A stretch of 64,000 bases of DNA from JACOTV01 sp964579395 (lineage in GTDB: Bacteria > Patescibacteriota > Microgenomatia > UBA1406 > GWC2-37-13), in NCBI GenBank assembly GCA_964579395.1, contig CAZOFT010000007.1:17415-81414 (forward strand), read 5' to 3'. Below the pieces are notes generated by a model. The model saw only the letters and a program-made list of their open reading frames with translations. It did not search any database and was not told where the DNA came from. Within the stretch, counting starts at the first letter, position 1. Every line of letters begins with the position of its first letter. Shown one piece after another: positions 1-7,820 of this stretch. The position numbers and the translations under genes are program-made.

Positions 1-1
1 T

Positions 2-187
2 AAAGCAATGGTCGTGGTGATCGGCGATGCAGGACCCGGACAATCGACCGGCAAGCACCTGGGCGGGTCGCCCGAGGTGATGCGCTACCTGGAGCGCGTT
101 GACGGATCACGCAAGGGACCGGTCTTGTATTATTTTCTGGATGATCCGTCTGATCAGATTCCGCTGGGGCCGATACAAATTCAATAA
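2..187 (+). CDS. C-terminal fragment of an unidentified protein, possibly double-psi beta-barrel (RlpA-like)
   Basis: An open frame enters from the left edge and stops with TAA at 185-187, giving about 61 C-terminal residues. It contains VVVIGDAGPGQSTGKHLGGS followed by PEVMRYL and a final IPLGPIQIQ. The V-x-D-x-GP...TG...S pattern is reminiscent of RlpA/3D-type double-psi beta-barrel cell-wall proteins, but the fragment is too short to assign. It ends 6 bases before the next gene, so the two probably share a transcript. Confidence 0.5.
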   Translation, partial: KAMVVVIGDAGPGQSTGKHLGGSPEVMRYLERVDGSRKGPVLYYFLDDPSDQIPLGPIQIQ

Positions 188-193
188 CAACCT

Positions 194-544
194 ATGAGTA
201 CTGTATATTTTTATGACCATATTATTTCGCTTGAGTCAGTGCATGTTGCCATTGACCAGATGGGTATTGAGCCTGCGCAGCGTGTTGAATTGCGTGATTT
301 GTTGGAGCAACAAGTACACTATGCCATACTGAATATGTTGCTGAGCGAGCTCCCGCCCGAGGATCGCGGCATATTTTTACGCCATCAGGAAGGCCAGGAA
401 CACGACGAGTTATGGCGCCTGTTGGGAGAGAAGATTGATCAGGTTGAGGATAAGATACGACAAGTGAGTGAAGAGTTGGTTTCAAAAATGCACCAAGACA
501 TCAATGAGCTCAATGGTGTTGCAGTGAGTGAAGAAGCACCCTAA
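194..544 (+). CDS. Small acidic helical protein of unknown function
   Basis: 116 residues from an ATG 6 bases after the preceding stop. The protein is acidic and predicted mostly alpha-helical, with no signal peptide, membrane segment or cysteine. The N-terminal half has Leu/Ile-rich helices (RVELRDLLEQQ, AILNMLLSELPPED) and the C-terminal half (residues about 78-105) looks amphipathic or coiled-coil. It resembles short uncharacterised helical proteins common in CPR genomes, but I do not recognise a specific family. Its 3' end overlaps the converging small membrane gene by 4 bases. Confidence 0.7.
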   Translation: MSTVYFYDHIISLESVHVAIDQMGIEPAQRVELRDLLEQQVHYAILNMLLSELPPEDRGIFLRHQEGQEHDELWRLLGEKIDQVEDKIRQVSEELVSKMHQDINELNGVAVSEEAP

Positions 545-726
545 TTCGTACAGGCACGCCCGGGAGCACAAGAACCCTTGGGTTGGGTGACTGGTGAGCA
601 GTTGGGGCTGTTGAGACATAGTGTTTTAGCAGTCTGCTTCAGGTGCGTGTACTGATACAGCAGTACTCCAAAGAGAACCAGTAAAACCCCCACCATTCCT
701 ACCAGTACAGTATGCATTCGTTCCAT
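541..726 (-). CDS. Small single-pass membrane protein, hypothetical
   Basis: The open frame extends further upstream, but I choose the ATG ending at 726 because a TGC-TACCAT extended -10 lies 9 bases upstream of it. The product is 61 residues: a transmembrane helix near residues 5-24 (HTVLVGMVGVLLVLFGVLLY) and a short tail with four cysteines (TLCLNSPNCSP and SCAPGRACTN). The paired cysteines could form disulfides outside the cell. No family is recognised. It converges with the upstream gene. Confidence 0.5.
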   Translation of the reverse strand: MERMHTVLVGMVGVLLVLFGVLLYQYTHLKQTAKTLCLNSPNCSPVTQPKGSCAPGRACTN

Positions 727-735
727 CGTGCATAC

Positions 736-744
736 ATGGTAGCA
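736..744 (-). promoter_or_regulatory. Extended -10 element for the small membrane gene
   Basis: On the minus strand this reads TGC-TACCAT, 9 bases before the chosen ATG. The placement predicts a leaderless or near-leaderless transcript. Confidence 0.4.
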
Positions 745-845
745 CATTCTCCGCAGCCACTTTGCATGATGGCATCCCGTAAGCACTTTTTCAGCAAACC
801 CTGCTACCATAGGAGATAATCCGAGCATAATCGGGTTATATCTTT

Positions 846-1889
846 ATGTATTCCGGAACACGTATCATGTATCTGCTTCTTGCCGTTGTTGCGGTGATGG
901 CAGGATTTTGGTTTGTAAAAAGCCAACCGCAGCGTGTGCAGACACTATTGCAGGCATCGCGTCAGTCAGTTGGTCCGACAGAGAACATTAATCCCTATGA
1001 TGCATTGACAATTCCGGCACTTCGCAAGCGCTCGTATGAAAGCAGCTTGGGTGTGCGCACGCTCTACGCATCTGCGGGAAGTTACACTTCATATCTCACC
1101 AGCTATACTTCTGATAATCTGAAGATAAACGGCCTTTTGACTATTCCGGCAGGTGAGGTGCCTGAGGGCGGATGGCCGGCAATCGTGTTTGTGCATGGAT
1201 ATATTCCCCCGACCCTCTACGAAACAACAACTCGGTACGTGGACTATGTAGACAGCCTGGCGCGTGCAGGATTTGTTGTATTTAAAATTGATTTGCGCGG
1301 ACATGGGCAGTCGGAAGGCGATCCCGGCGGCGCGTATTACTCTGCCGACTATGTGATTGATACGCTCAGTGCCCGCGCGGCACTTGCCGCATCAGACTTT
1401 GTCAATCCGGCGCGTATCGGGCTTTGGGGGCATAGTATGGCCGGCAATGTAGTGCTTCGCGCAACAGCAGCGCATCCGGAGATTCCTGCGACGGTGATCT
1501 GGGCAGGAGCAGTATACACCTATGAAGATATGTTGAAATACCGTATCACAGACAACAGTTATCGCCCGCCTGTCACCACAACGCCCCGCGCATTCAGCAG
1601 ACAGCGATTATATGAGGCAGTAGGGAGTCCCAGCGCTGCAAGTTCTTTTTGGAGTACTATGGCTCCGGCATCATATGTGCAGGATTTTACAGGAGCAGTT
1701 GAGATTCACCACGCGGTCAACGATGACGTGGTGAATGTGGGTTACAGCCGGGATCTTGTGGCTATATTGAAGCAGGCAGGGACTGAATATGAATACTATG
1801 AATATCCCACAGGCGGCCATAATATCGACGGTGTTTCGTTTGGGCAGGCGATGCAGCGCACTATCGATTTTTATCAGCGGCACCTATGA
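846..1889 (+). CDS. Membrane-anchored alpha/beta hydrolase (S9/dienelactone-hydrolase-like)
   Basis: 347 residues if the first ATG is used. An ATG at 867 (MYLLLAVVAV) is equally plausible because a TTATAT -10-like element sits only a few bases before 846. An N-terminal helix (about residues 8-24) acts as signal anchor, so the enzyme domain probably lies outside the membrane. Alpha/beta-hydrolase features are the oxyanion-loop HGY (about 117), RGHGQSEG (about 151-158), the nucleophile elbow GHSMAG (Ser197), a late Asp in AVNDDVV and the His of GGHNIDG. This fits peptidase S9 or dienelactone-hydrolase relatives. Substrate is unknown, either a peptide or an ester. Confidence 0.85.
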   Translation: MYSGTRIMYLLLAVVAVMAGFWFVKSQPQRVQTLLQASRQSVGPTENINPYDALTIPALRKRSYESSLGVRTLYASAGSYTSYLTSYTSDNLKINGLLTIPAGEVPEGGWPAIVFVHGYIPPTLYETTTRYVDYVDSLARAGFVVFKIDLRGHGQSEGDPGGAYYSADYVIDTLSARAALAASDFVNPARIGLWGHSMAGNVVLRATAAHPEIPATVIWAGAVYTYEDMLKYRITDNSYRPPVTTTPRAFSRQRLYEAVGSPSAASSFWSTMAPASYVQDFTGAVEIHHAVNDDVVNVGYSRDLVAILKQAGTEYEYYEYPTGGHNIDGVSFGQAMQRTIDFYQRHL

Positions 1890-1941
1890 GCCGGGTGTGT
1901 GAATCTTTTTGTATTTTGCAGTACAATACGCCTACACAACT

Positions 1942-3420
1942 ATGATGCGCGTTCGTGAAATTCTTCGTACTTATTGGCCACAGATAATTGTGGGGATCAG
2001 CATGTGTATGTATGCTGTGAGCTTTACGCACTATTCATTTCTTCGTCACGACGCGTTTGCTTCAGGATTTGATCTGGGCAACATGGATCAGACGGTGTGG
2101 AATACTCTTCACGGCAATCTATTCCAGCTTTCAGGCGATGGGTATCGAATATCACGCTTTGATATTCATGCAGATATTATCCTGATGCTTCTGGCGCCGT
2201 TTTATATCCTTTGGTCGAGCCCGAAGATGTTGCTGTTATTGCAGTCAGTGGTGTTGGCATCCGGCGCAATTCCTGTGTTTTTGCTCGGGCGCACCATAAC
2301 AAAGCGGAATGTATTCGCTGTCGCATTTGTGTGGGTATATCTTTTTAACACCGGGCAGCAGTGGACAAACATATATGACTTTCATCCGGTAACCATTGCC
2401 CAAGTTGCCCTGTTGTGGGCAGTGTATCTGGCCATCCAGAAGCGGTGGCGATGGTATGCTGCGGCACTCTTTATTGCTCTCTCTTCGAAAGAAACCGTCG
2501 GGCTTACGGTCTTTGGTATGGGCGCACTCATGATCGTGTTCCAAAAGGACAAACGAGCCGGATTTGCGACTGCATTTGCCGGATTTGCCTGGTTTGTGGT
2601 GATGACATTTATTGTTATGCCGCACTTCAGCACCATAAACCGTCATTGGGCGCTGTCTTGGTATACCGCCAATGAGGAGACGGTGCCGGAGGTGTTTACC
2701 ATACAAAATCTCTTCTTCCGTATGGTGCAAAGTCCTGAAGCGCATAAGTATTATCGACTTTTGTTGCAACCGTTTGGTCCGGTGCCGTTTTTGGGATTGC
2801 CGTGGCTTCTGGCGGCTGCTCCTGAGATTGTTATCAATGTCATGAGTAACCACGGACAGATGCGCTCCATCAACCTGCATTATGACGCGCTTATATTGCC
2901 TTGGCTCTTGTTGGGTTCGATGGCAGGCGTCAGGTATGTGGGATGGTTTCGCCGGGTGACCCGCAGAGGAACGGTCATCGCTCAATCCGGATTGGTGCTA
3001 TTGGTGCTTGGGCTTACCCTGCATACCAACTACTACTACGGACCCTTGCCGGTGACTCCTGCATGCTGGTGCTATATTTATCAGGTTGATCCGCAAGAGC
3101 ATGCATTTGACAAGGTGCTTTCCGCAATTCCCAGCAATGCGGTCGTTTCAGCGTCAGGGGAAATCCGTCCGCATATTACCCATCGCGAGCAGGCATATAC
3201 GATCCCGACTGCCACAGAAAGTGCCCAGTATATTGCGATCATCAATCAAAATCGGGCGATCGGTGACTACAATCAAAAAGAGTATGAAGTATCATTGATT
3301 AAAGACCTCAAAAACATGCCGCAATTTGAACTGGTGGGTAATACGACACACCTGTATTTGTTTAAACGGCTCTCAACGCCACGCAAGAGTGCTGATAAAT
3401 CCAACCCACAAAAGCAGTAA
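1942..3420 (+). CDS. DUF2079 polytopic membrane protein (GT-C-like)
   Basis: The longest frame starts at 1909, but a TACAAT -10 at 1922-1927 lies inside that extension, so ATG 1942 is preferred (492 aa). The protein has about 10-12 hydrophobic helices. Its N-terminal extracytoplasmic loop is typical of DUF2079 (ASGFDLGNMDQTVWN, then FDIHADI, and IYDFHPVTIAQVALLW). The conserved acidic and His loop residues resemble GT-C glycosyltransferases that use polyprenyl-phosphate sugars, but this activity is inferred from fold only. The 3' end overlaps the converging exchanger gene by 48 bases. Confidence 0.85.
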   Translation: MMRVREILRTYWPQIIVGISMCMYAVSFTHYSFLRHDAFASGFDLGNMDQTVWNTLHGNLFQLSGDGYRISRFDIHADIILMLLAPFYILWSSPKMLLLLQSVVLASGAIPVFLLGRTITKRNVFAVAFVWVYLFNTGQQWTNIYDFHPVTIAQVALLWAVYLAIQKRWRWYAAALFIALSSKETVGLTVFGMGALMIVFQKDKRAGFATAFAGFAWFVVMTFIVMPHFSTINRHWALSWYTANEETVPEVFTIQNLFFRMVQSPEAHKYYRLLLQPFGPVPFLGLPWLLAAAPEIVINVMSNHGQMRSINLHYDALILPWLLLGSMAGVRYVGWFRRVTRRGTVIAQSGLVLLVLGLTLHTNYYYGPLPVTPACWCYIYQVDPQEHAFDKVLSAIPSNAVVSASGEIRPHITHREQAYTIPTATESAQYIAIINQNRAIGDYNQKEYEVSLIKDLKNMPQFELVGNTTHLYLFKRLSTPRKSADKSNPQKQ

Positions 3421-4305
3421 AAATGCAGCGTAGGATCGCGGCACTACCGACCCCTTATATGCACGCGTCATGTAGGCGAGAATCAGTGTGGATACCACCA
3501 AAAATCCCCAGTCAATCGGTGCTATTTTTGAAAATGAAGTGGAGAATCCGACGAGTCCTCCGATAAAGAACATATTGTAGATATTGGAGCCGATGATGTT
3601 GCCGAGTGTTACTTTTTCCTGTTTACTTCGCAGACTGAAAAGTGTTGTGAAAAGCTCGGGGAGTGAAGTTGCAACAGCTGTCAATGAGAGTCCAAAGAGT
3701 GATGTTGAATAACCAGTCAGTGCAGACAATGTCTCCACAGCCGAGACTGTCATGATACCGCTTATCGTGAGTCCGCACAAGGATCCCAATAGCAGTATAA
3801 GGCGCGAGAACTTGATGGGAGGTGGATTCGGATGATGGTGTGAGGGGTGATCAGTCAGCGTGTCCTGCTCAGAAAATACCCACCACGTGTACAAGACGGC
3901 ACACAACAAAAGCGCAATCCCCAGCTGCGGCGGAGCAAGCAGTATGAGCAGTATTGCAAACAAAAGAGAATATACAAGAAACAGGATCGTGCTTCGCTGT
4001 GTTTTGAAGCGTCCGATATGGAGGTGTCCCGAAATGATGGCAACCGGCATAACAAGCAGAATGTTGCTGATGTTGGAGCCGATGATATTGCCTTCTGCCA
4101 GGCCCGGATCACCCCGAAACAGAGCCAGGGAGGAGACGACCGCTTCAGGAAGAGAGGTGCCCAGCGCAACGACGGTGAGTCCGACAAGAAGCGGTGAAAT
4201 GCGTGCGCCGAGCGCCAATTCTACCGCCAGCTTTACCAATAAGTATGAGCTTAAAAGAAGCAAAGACATCCCTAAAAGAAACTGGATGAGTTGGGCTGCA
4301 ATCAT
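3373..4305 (-). CDS. Sodium/calcium exchanger family protein (CaCA, YrbG-like)
   Basis: 310 residues with about ten transmembrane helices in two homologous halves. Each half carries the alpha-repeat signature: GTSLPEAVVSSLAL followed by GNIIGSNISNI in the first, and ATSLPELFTTLFSL followed by GNIIGSNIYNM in the second. Length and motif pairs match bacterial YrbG-type K+-independent exchangers. A His-rich loop between the halves (DHPSHHHPNPPP) could bind metal. The role is probably export of Ca2+ driven by Na+ or H+. The last 48 bases overlap the converging DUF2079 gene. Confidence 0.93.
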   Translation of the reverse strand: MIAAQLIQFLLGMSLLLLSSYLLVKLAVELALGARISPLLVGLTVVALGTSLPEAVVSSLALFRGDPGLAEGNIIGSNISNILLVMPVAIISGHLHIGRFKTQRSTILFLVYSLLFAILLILLAPPQLGIALLLCAVLYTWWVFSEQDTLTDHPSHHHPNPPPIKFSRLILLLGSLCGLTISGIMTVSAVETLSALTGYSTSLFGLSLTAVATSLPELFTTLFSLRSKQEKVTLGNIIGSNIYNMFFIGGLVGFSTSFSKIAPIDWGFLVVSTLILAYMTRAYKGSVVPRSYAAFLLLLWVGFISTLAWR

Positions 4306-4377
4306 ACCTGTCAGTATAAAAGATCCGGCGGATACTTGTCAGTAGTGATCTCATAAGTAGCGTGGGTGTATTTGTGG

Positions 4378-4383
4378 TACGAT
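4378..4383 (+). promoter_or_regulatory. -10 element for the anchored TasA-like gene
   Basis: TGG-TACGAT, 11 bases before the ATG at 4395. It lies too close to the alternative ATG at 4386 for that start to be used from this promoter. Confidence 0.4.
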
Positions 4384-4394
4384 GAATGCTTCTT

Positions 4395-5279
4395 ATGCGT
4401 ACAGTAATGCGGTATTGGTGCCTGACAGTGGTCTTGGTAGCAGTGATGCTGTTTGGGGGTTCTTGCGTCCGGGCACAACCGATTGAGCTCGCCTGTGATC
4501 GTAACACTTGTGACCCGGCGGCGTTGGAGACATTGTTTGCTCCATCAATTCGGTGGTATCCCGGTATGCGCCAAGTGCGTACAATACGGGTTCTCAATAC
4601 AGATACGGCGCTTCCTATTCGCATCTCTGCACACATTGACCATCCTCCCGATGTGTCTGCAGCATGCCAAATAGACAGGCACATGTATCTTGCAATAACA
4701 TCGCAAGAAAGACACCAAACGAGTACGCTGCGGCAGTGGGGTACGCAGGGGGTGTATGAAGTAGGTGTAGTATCACCAGGGGAGAGACACGAGTTTGCTG
4801 TTGCTGCGACCATGGATGCGGCGCTGTCTGATGTGTGCCAAGGTGCCAGCACGCAAATGGATGTTCGACTACGCATAGATGCAAACGGACGCATCGTGAA
4901 TCAGGCGGCAGCATCGGCCCAAAAAGGCTCTGTGCTCGGTGCATTTACCCAACCGGCCACATCTGCACCCTCATGTAAATCATGTTATTGGTGGCCATTG
5001 TATGCGCTTCAGATTGTGTTGTACGGCCTGTCTTCACTCCTTCTCAGACGCCCGGCGATGCGTCGCATACTTGCCTTGGGACCGATTGCAGCAGGCATTC
5101 CGATCGGTGCACAACTTTTGTACTTGATCATCAACAGCGGATGTCTCACCAGCTGGCATGGCATTGTGTATGTGGCGTCTGCAAATCCGTTTTGTGCATT
5201 AATGCTGATGTGGAGTATTGCGTTGTATCTGGCTTTTCTGACGCTCTGGGGGCTTTTGATCTATGATCCGCGCCGCTAA
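4395..5279 (+). CDS. Secreted TasA-like beta-sandwich protein with C-terminal membrane helices
   Basis: 294 residues from ATG 4395. A signal peptide (MRTVMRYWCLTVVLVAVMLF, ending near VRAQ) leads into an ectodomain with six cysteines. The pattern IRWYPGMRQVRTIRVLN ... GVVSPGERHEFAVAATMD is like the Ig-type sandwich seen in TasA/camelysin proteins (a 'PG' strand, then a second 'SPGE' strand). Four hydrophobic helices follow from about residue 195 to the end. It sits head-to-tail against the two signal-peptidase/TasA pairs, so I infer it is a membrane-bound anchor or accessory for the same fibre. The TasA relation rests on pattern only. Confidence 0.6.
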   Translation: MRTVMRYWCLTVVLVAVMLFGGSCVRAQPIELACDRNTCDPAALETLFAPSIRWYPGMRQVRTIRVLNTDTALPIRISAHIDHPPDVSAACQIDRHMYLAITSQERHQTSTLRQWGTQGVYEVGVVSPGERHEFAVAATMDAALSDVCQGASTQMDVRLRIDANGRIVNQAAASAQKGSVLGAFTQPATSAPSCKSCYWWPLYALQIVLYGLSSLLLRRPAMRRILALGPIAAGIPIGAQLLYLIINSGCLTSWHGIVYVASANPFCALMLMWSIALYLAFLTLWGLLIYDPRR

Positions 5280-5818
5280 ATAGCCGAGCGTTTTTGTTTT
5301 TTTGTCGGTTTGGACTTGAGTAGTTGACTGATGCGTATGAGTTCGCAGGTGATAAACAGTGCGGCGGGCGTCAGAAAAAATACAATTGAACCCATGGGTG
5401 TTTTGACCAGTTTGATTAGCCATCCCAAAAGCGGAATAATCAGAATCAATCGACCGATGATGCGTCGAGGCACAATCACTTCCTGGTCAGCAATCTGGTT
5501 TGCATCGCCTTTTGTCTGATACGCATTGCCGCCCCGTCGCACAATGCGGTGGGTTACAATCTCCTCGCGGCCTTCAAGAAGCGATACGTATGCAATTACG
5601 TCTCCCGGCTCATACAGATCATCACGTTCTTGCTGCACCAACACAAGGTCATTCGGGTGAATGAGTGGCAGCATAGATCCGCCGCGATTTGTCAGAAAGC
5701 GCCAGCGGGGAAGTACATCACTGGTGAGAAAGGCGCAGGCAAAAGAAAACATGATAAACGCGCCGATAGCGACATAATAAACGGGCGAGTTGTAAAAGCG
5801 AGAAGCGCGTTTTGGCAT
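5276..5818 (-). CDS. sipW: Signal peptidase I, S26B (SipW/archaeal-ER type), copy 1
   Basis: 180 residues. An N-terminal helix (about 12-32) precedes the nucleophile motif GGSMLP (Ser48). The general base is a histidine in VTHRIV (His90) instead of the lysine of ordinary bacterial LepB, and the conserved TKGDAN motif follows at 102-107. This Ser/His arrangement defines the S26B group that processes TasA/camelysin precursors in Bacillus. A C-terminal membrane segment (about 122-160) and basic tail follow. It is last in a minus-strand run TasA - SipW - TasA-like - SipW. Its stop overlaps the converging gene by 4 bases. Confidence 0.9.
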   Translation of the reverse strand: MPKRASRFYNSPVYYVAIGAFIMFSFACAFLTSDVLPRWRFLTNRGGSMLPLIHPNDLVLVQQERDDLYEPGDVIAYVSLLEGREEIVTHRIVRRGGNAYQTKGDANQIADQEVIVPRRIIGRLILIIPLLGWLIKLVKTPMGSIVFFLTPAALFITCELIRISQLLKSKPTKKQKRSAI

Positions 5819-5832
5819 AGGGTCATATCAGC

Positions 5833-6414
5833 TTACCATGTTCCGGTGGTTACGGTATTGTGGATATTGGTTGCACTATAGAGTCCTGTGGTGCTTTCCA
5901 CATCGGAGCTTGAGGTGTAGGTTTTAAAGCGGATATCAAAGGTGCAGGTGAGGTGGGCGAGCGACTTGCTGGTGTCATCCAGACGGACAAAATACACCCA
6001 ATCATCAGGCTTGCTGGTGTCAAGAGTTGAATCAACACGCAGATCCTTGAGTGCGCCGTTGTAGACACTTTCTGTTTTTTTCCATACCTCAATTTGCAAC
6101 TTGTCACAAAGTGCGGCATCTCCTGCCAACTGACGTACAGACATCCGGTATTGAAACCCCATTTTCCCTCCTTTTTTCACCCGAAGTGCTCCCACCTCAA
6201 ATCCATCAGGAACCATGTCATAGGTGGTAAAAAGGGCATCTGCCTTTTTATTGTTGGCGGTTTTAAGAACCTGCATCACAAGGGTGGTCGCTGAAAAGGA
6301 TGCGCTGACACGCCGTTCGGCAAAAATATCAGCACTGGTATACCCGGTATTCATCAAAAACAGTCCGAGTAGGAGTGTCGACCAGGCTATAAGCTGCAAT
6401 CGCAGATTACGCAT
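5833..6414 (-). CDS. TasA/camelysin-like secreted protein, copy 2
   Basis: 193 residues. A signal peptide (residues 1-28, LLLGLFLMNTGYTSA) ends before DIFAERRVSASFSATTL, matching the layout of SipW-cognate precursors where the mature protein starts just before a stretch that becomes the first beta strand. The rest is beta-rich with paired cysteines (ALCDK, LTCTF) and a C-terminal Ser/Thr-rich tail. It lies between two SipW-type peptidase genes and its start overlaps the upstream sipW stop by 8 bases. It is likely a fibre subunit or cap, inferred from context. Confidence 0.65.
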   Translation of the reverse strand: MRNLRLQLIAWSTLLLGLFLMNTGYTSADIFAERRVSASFSATTLVMQVLKTANNKKADALFTTYDMVPDGFEVGALRVKKGGKMGFQYRMSVRQLAGDAALCDKLQIEVWKKTESVYNGALKDLRVDSTLDTSKPDDWVYFVRLDDTSKSLAHLTCTFDIRFKTYTSSSDVESTTGLYSATNIHNTVTTGTW

Positions 6415-6901
6415 GCTGCTTTGTTTTGATCAGCTCGTTTACCACCAGGAGTGTCGCCGGGATGATGACCATCACGATCAGTCCGGGAAGGGATTGACCG
6501 AAAGCTACCATATATCCCAGTTTCGGAATGGTGAAGATGACTTTGCCCAGAATATCGTTTTGTTTGATGCGGGCCTCATCTGCCGATCGGTTTGCATCAC
6601 CTTTGGTTTGAAATATAGGTTCTGAACCTTCTTCCCCTTCTTCTTCGATGATGCGGTGTGTTACGATACGGTCACTGTCTTTAAATGTTACTACATCGTT
6701 CTTGTTGTACTGATTATGGTCCTGAATAACTATGATGTCACCGGTCATAATAGTCGGCTCCATCGACCCTGATTGCACAAGAAGTGATCGATATCCGCCA
6801 AAGACATTGCTGTTTGATCCGATGGTCGTAATTACCATCAGCAGAACAATCCCCAGTACTGCCCAGGATGCAATATCAAGAATAATTTTGATGAGTTTCA
6901 T
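6407..6901 (-). CDS. sipW: Signal peptidase I, S26B (SipW type), copy 2
   Basis: 164 residues with an N-terminal helix (about 8-26) and a C-terminal helix (about 135-158). Catalytic motifs are QSGSMEP (Ser46) and IVTHRI (His82), followed by QTKGDAN. The base is His, not Lys, as in SipW and eukaryotic/archaeal SPases. It follows the tasA-like gene on the minus strand after about 100 bases and overlaps the next TasA-like gene by 8 bases. The two sipW copies share motifs but differ in length and in most surface residues, so they are not a recent duplication. Confidence 0.9.
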   Translation of the reverse strand: MKLIKIILDIASWAVLGIVLLMVITTIGSNSNVFGGYRSLLVQSGSMEPTIMTGDIIVIQDHNQYNKNDVVTFKDSDRIVTHRIIEEEGEEGSEPIFQTKGDANRSADEARIKQNDILGKVIFTIPKLGYMVAFGQSLPGLIVMVIIPATLLVVNELIKTKQHA

Positions 6902-7003
6902 ATAAACGAGTGTGATCAGGTAATAATGGATAATTGCACGTGCCGGGCGTATGCAGATTCGGGGGAATCGGCATAACTACCCGGCACAAGCGACAGTGCA
7001 CGA

Positions 7004-7609
7004 TTAGTTTATCTGCTGAATCAATCGGAAATTCATGTCAAATGACACGCTGTCAGACTGAATGCTGTTGTCATAATCATCCCCTGTCGCATTCCAGTGG
7101 ACACGAATCGTGCGCTCGTCATTTGGCTGCAGCACAATTGGTGTAAGCGAATCCCATGCGGTTCCCAAATCATCCTCATTTGCATCAGCAAGTGCGGTAG
7201 ATGCTACTTGAGTTCCGTCCAGATCGACGTCGAGTGAGAGCACATTTCCCATCTCGCCGATATCATCGGCCTCACAAGCGGCCTCAAATTCTTTTTCCTG
7301 ATCATTACAGCCGTTGTCCTTGTTTTGAACATTCTGCAGTCGCAGCATCAGGCGACCGGGAAGTGATCCGGTATTTTTAATGGTGTATGTTTTTTCTCCG
7401 GTGATGTCGCCGTTCTCGCCGACATTGTCCACAACAAACGGATCATTAGCCGTATTGTTGGAGGTCACATTGAGGTCAAGTGTTCCTGCTGTAAAGCGAT
7501 TGGTGGAGGCAGTTCGCTGAGCAGTAAAGTATGCATAGGTGCCAGCGATTGCACCACCTGCTACCAAAACGATGAGCACAATGCTCAACATGAGTCGTTT
7601 GTTTTTCAT
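7004..7609 (-). CDS. tasA: TasA/camelysin family fibre protein with SipW-type signal
   Basis: I choose the ATG ending at 7609 (201 aa) because the upstream extension of the frame is Tyr-rich low-complexity sequence and the promoter lies within it. MKNKRLMLSIVLIVLVAGG then TYAYFTAQ...NRFTAGTLDLNV is the classic SipW-cognate signal region followed by the first strand of the TasA/CalY (M73-like) fold. A strand with KNTGSLPGRLMLRL and a later LQPNDERTIRVHW match the Ig-like core. It is the first gene of the fibre operon and probably the major subunit. Confidence 0.85.
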   Translation of the reverse strand: MKNKRLMLSIVLIVLVAGGAIAGTYAYFTAQRTASTNRFTAGTLDLNVTSNNTANDPFVVDNVGENGDITGEKTYTIKNTGSLPGRLMLRLQNVQNKDNGCNDQEKEFEAACEADDIGEMGNVLSLDVDLDGTQVASTALADANEDDLGTAWDSLTPIVLQPNDERTIRVHWNATGDDYDNSIQSDSVSFDMNFRLIQQIN

Positions 7610-7657
7610 GTATTTTTGAGTGTTTGAAATGAACAATAAATAATAGGTGTATCTATG

Positions 7658-7687
7658 AGTATATGTATAAAATATGTATAAAGTCAA
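7658..7687 (-). promoter_or_regulatory. Promoter of the tasA-sipW operon
   Basis: On the minus strand: -35 TTGACT (7687-7682), 18-base spacer, -10 TATACT (7663-7658). Unlike many genes here it leaves a leader of about 40-45 bases before ATG 7609. Confidence 0.6.
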
Positions 7688-7820
7688 CACACATTCACAC
7701 TGCTTCTAAATAGATCGTTTTGACAATCTAATTACATTTTGATGCAGTGAGAGAAAGGGTTTTTGACACGAAAAAAATAATTGGTGTACGAGTAAAAACG
7801 TATGAGTAAAGATGTGTATG

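Noticed and set aside
2245..2985. 246-aa open frame on the minus strand
   Set aside because: Antisense to the DUF2079 gene, with His/Arg/Gln-rich composition typical of shadow frames.
4145..4894. 249-aa open frame on the minus strand
   Set aside because: It spans the end of the exchanger gene and the start of the TasA-like gene on the other strand. Arg/Ser/Thr-rich and without a domain.
7700..7820. TTGACA at about 7714 as a plus-strand promoter
   Set aside because: The sequence 17 bases downstream (TGCAGT) is a poor -10 and no plus-strand gene begins before 8551.
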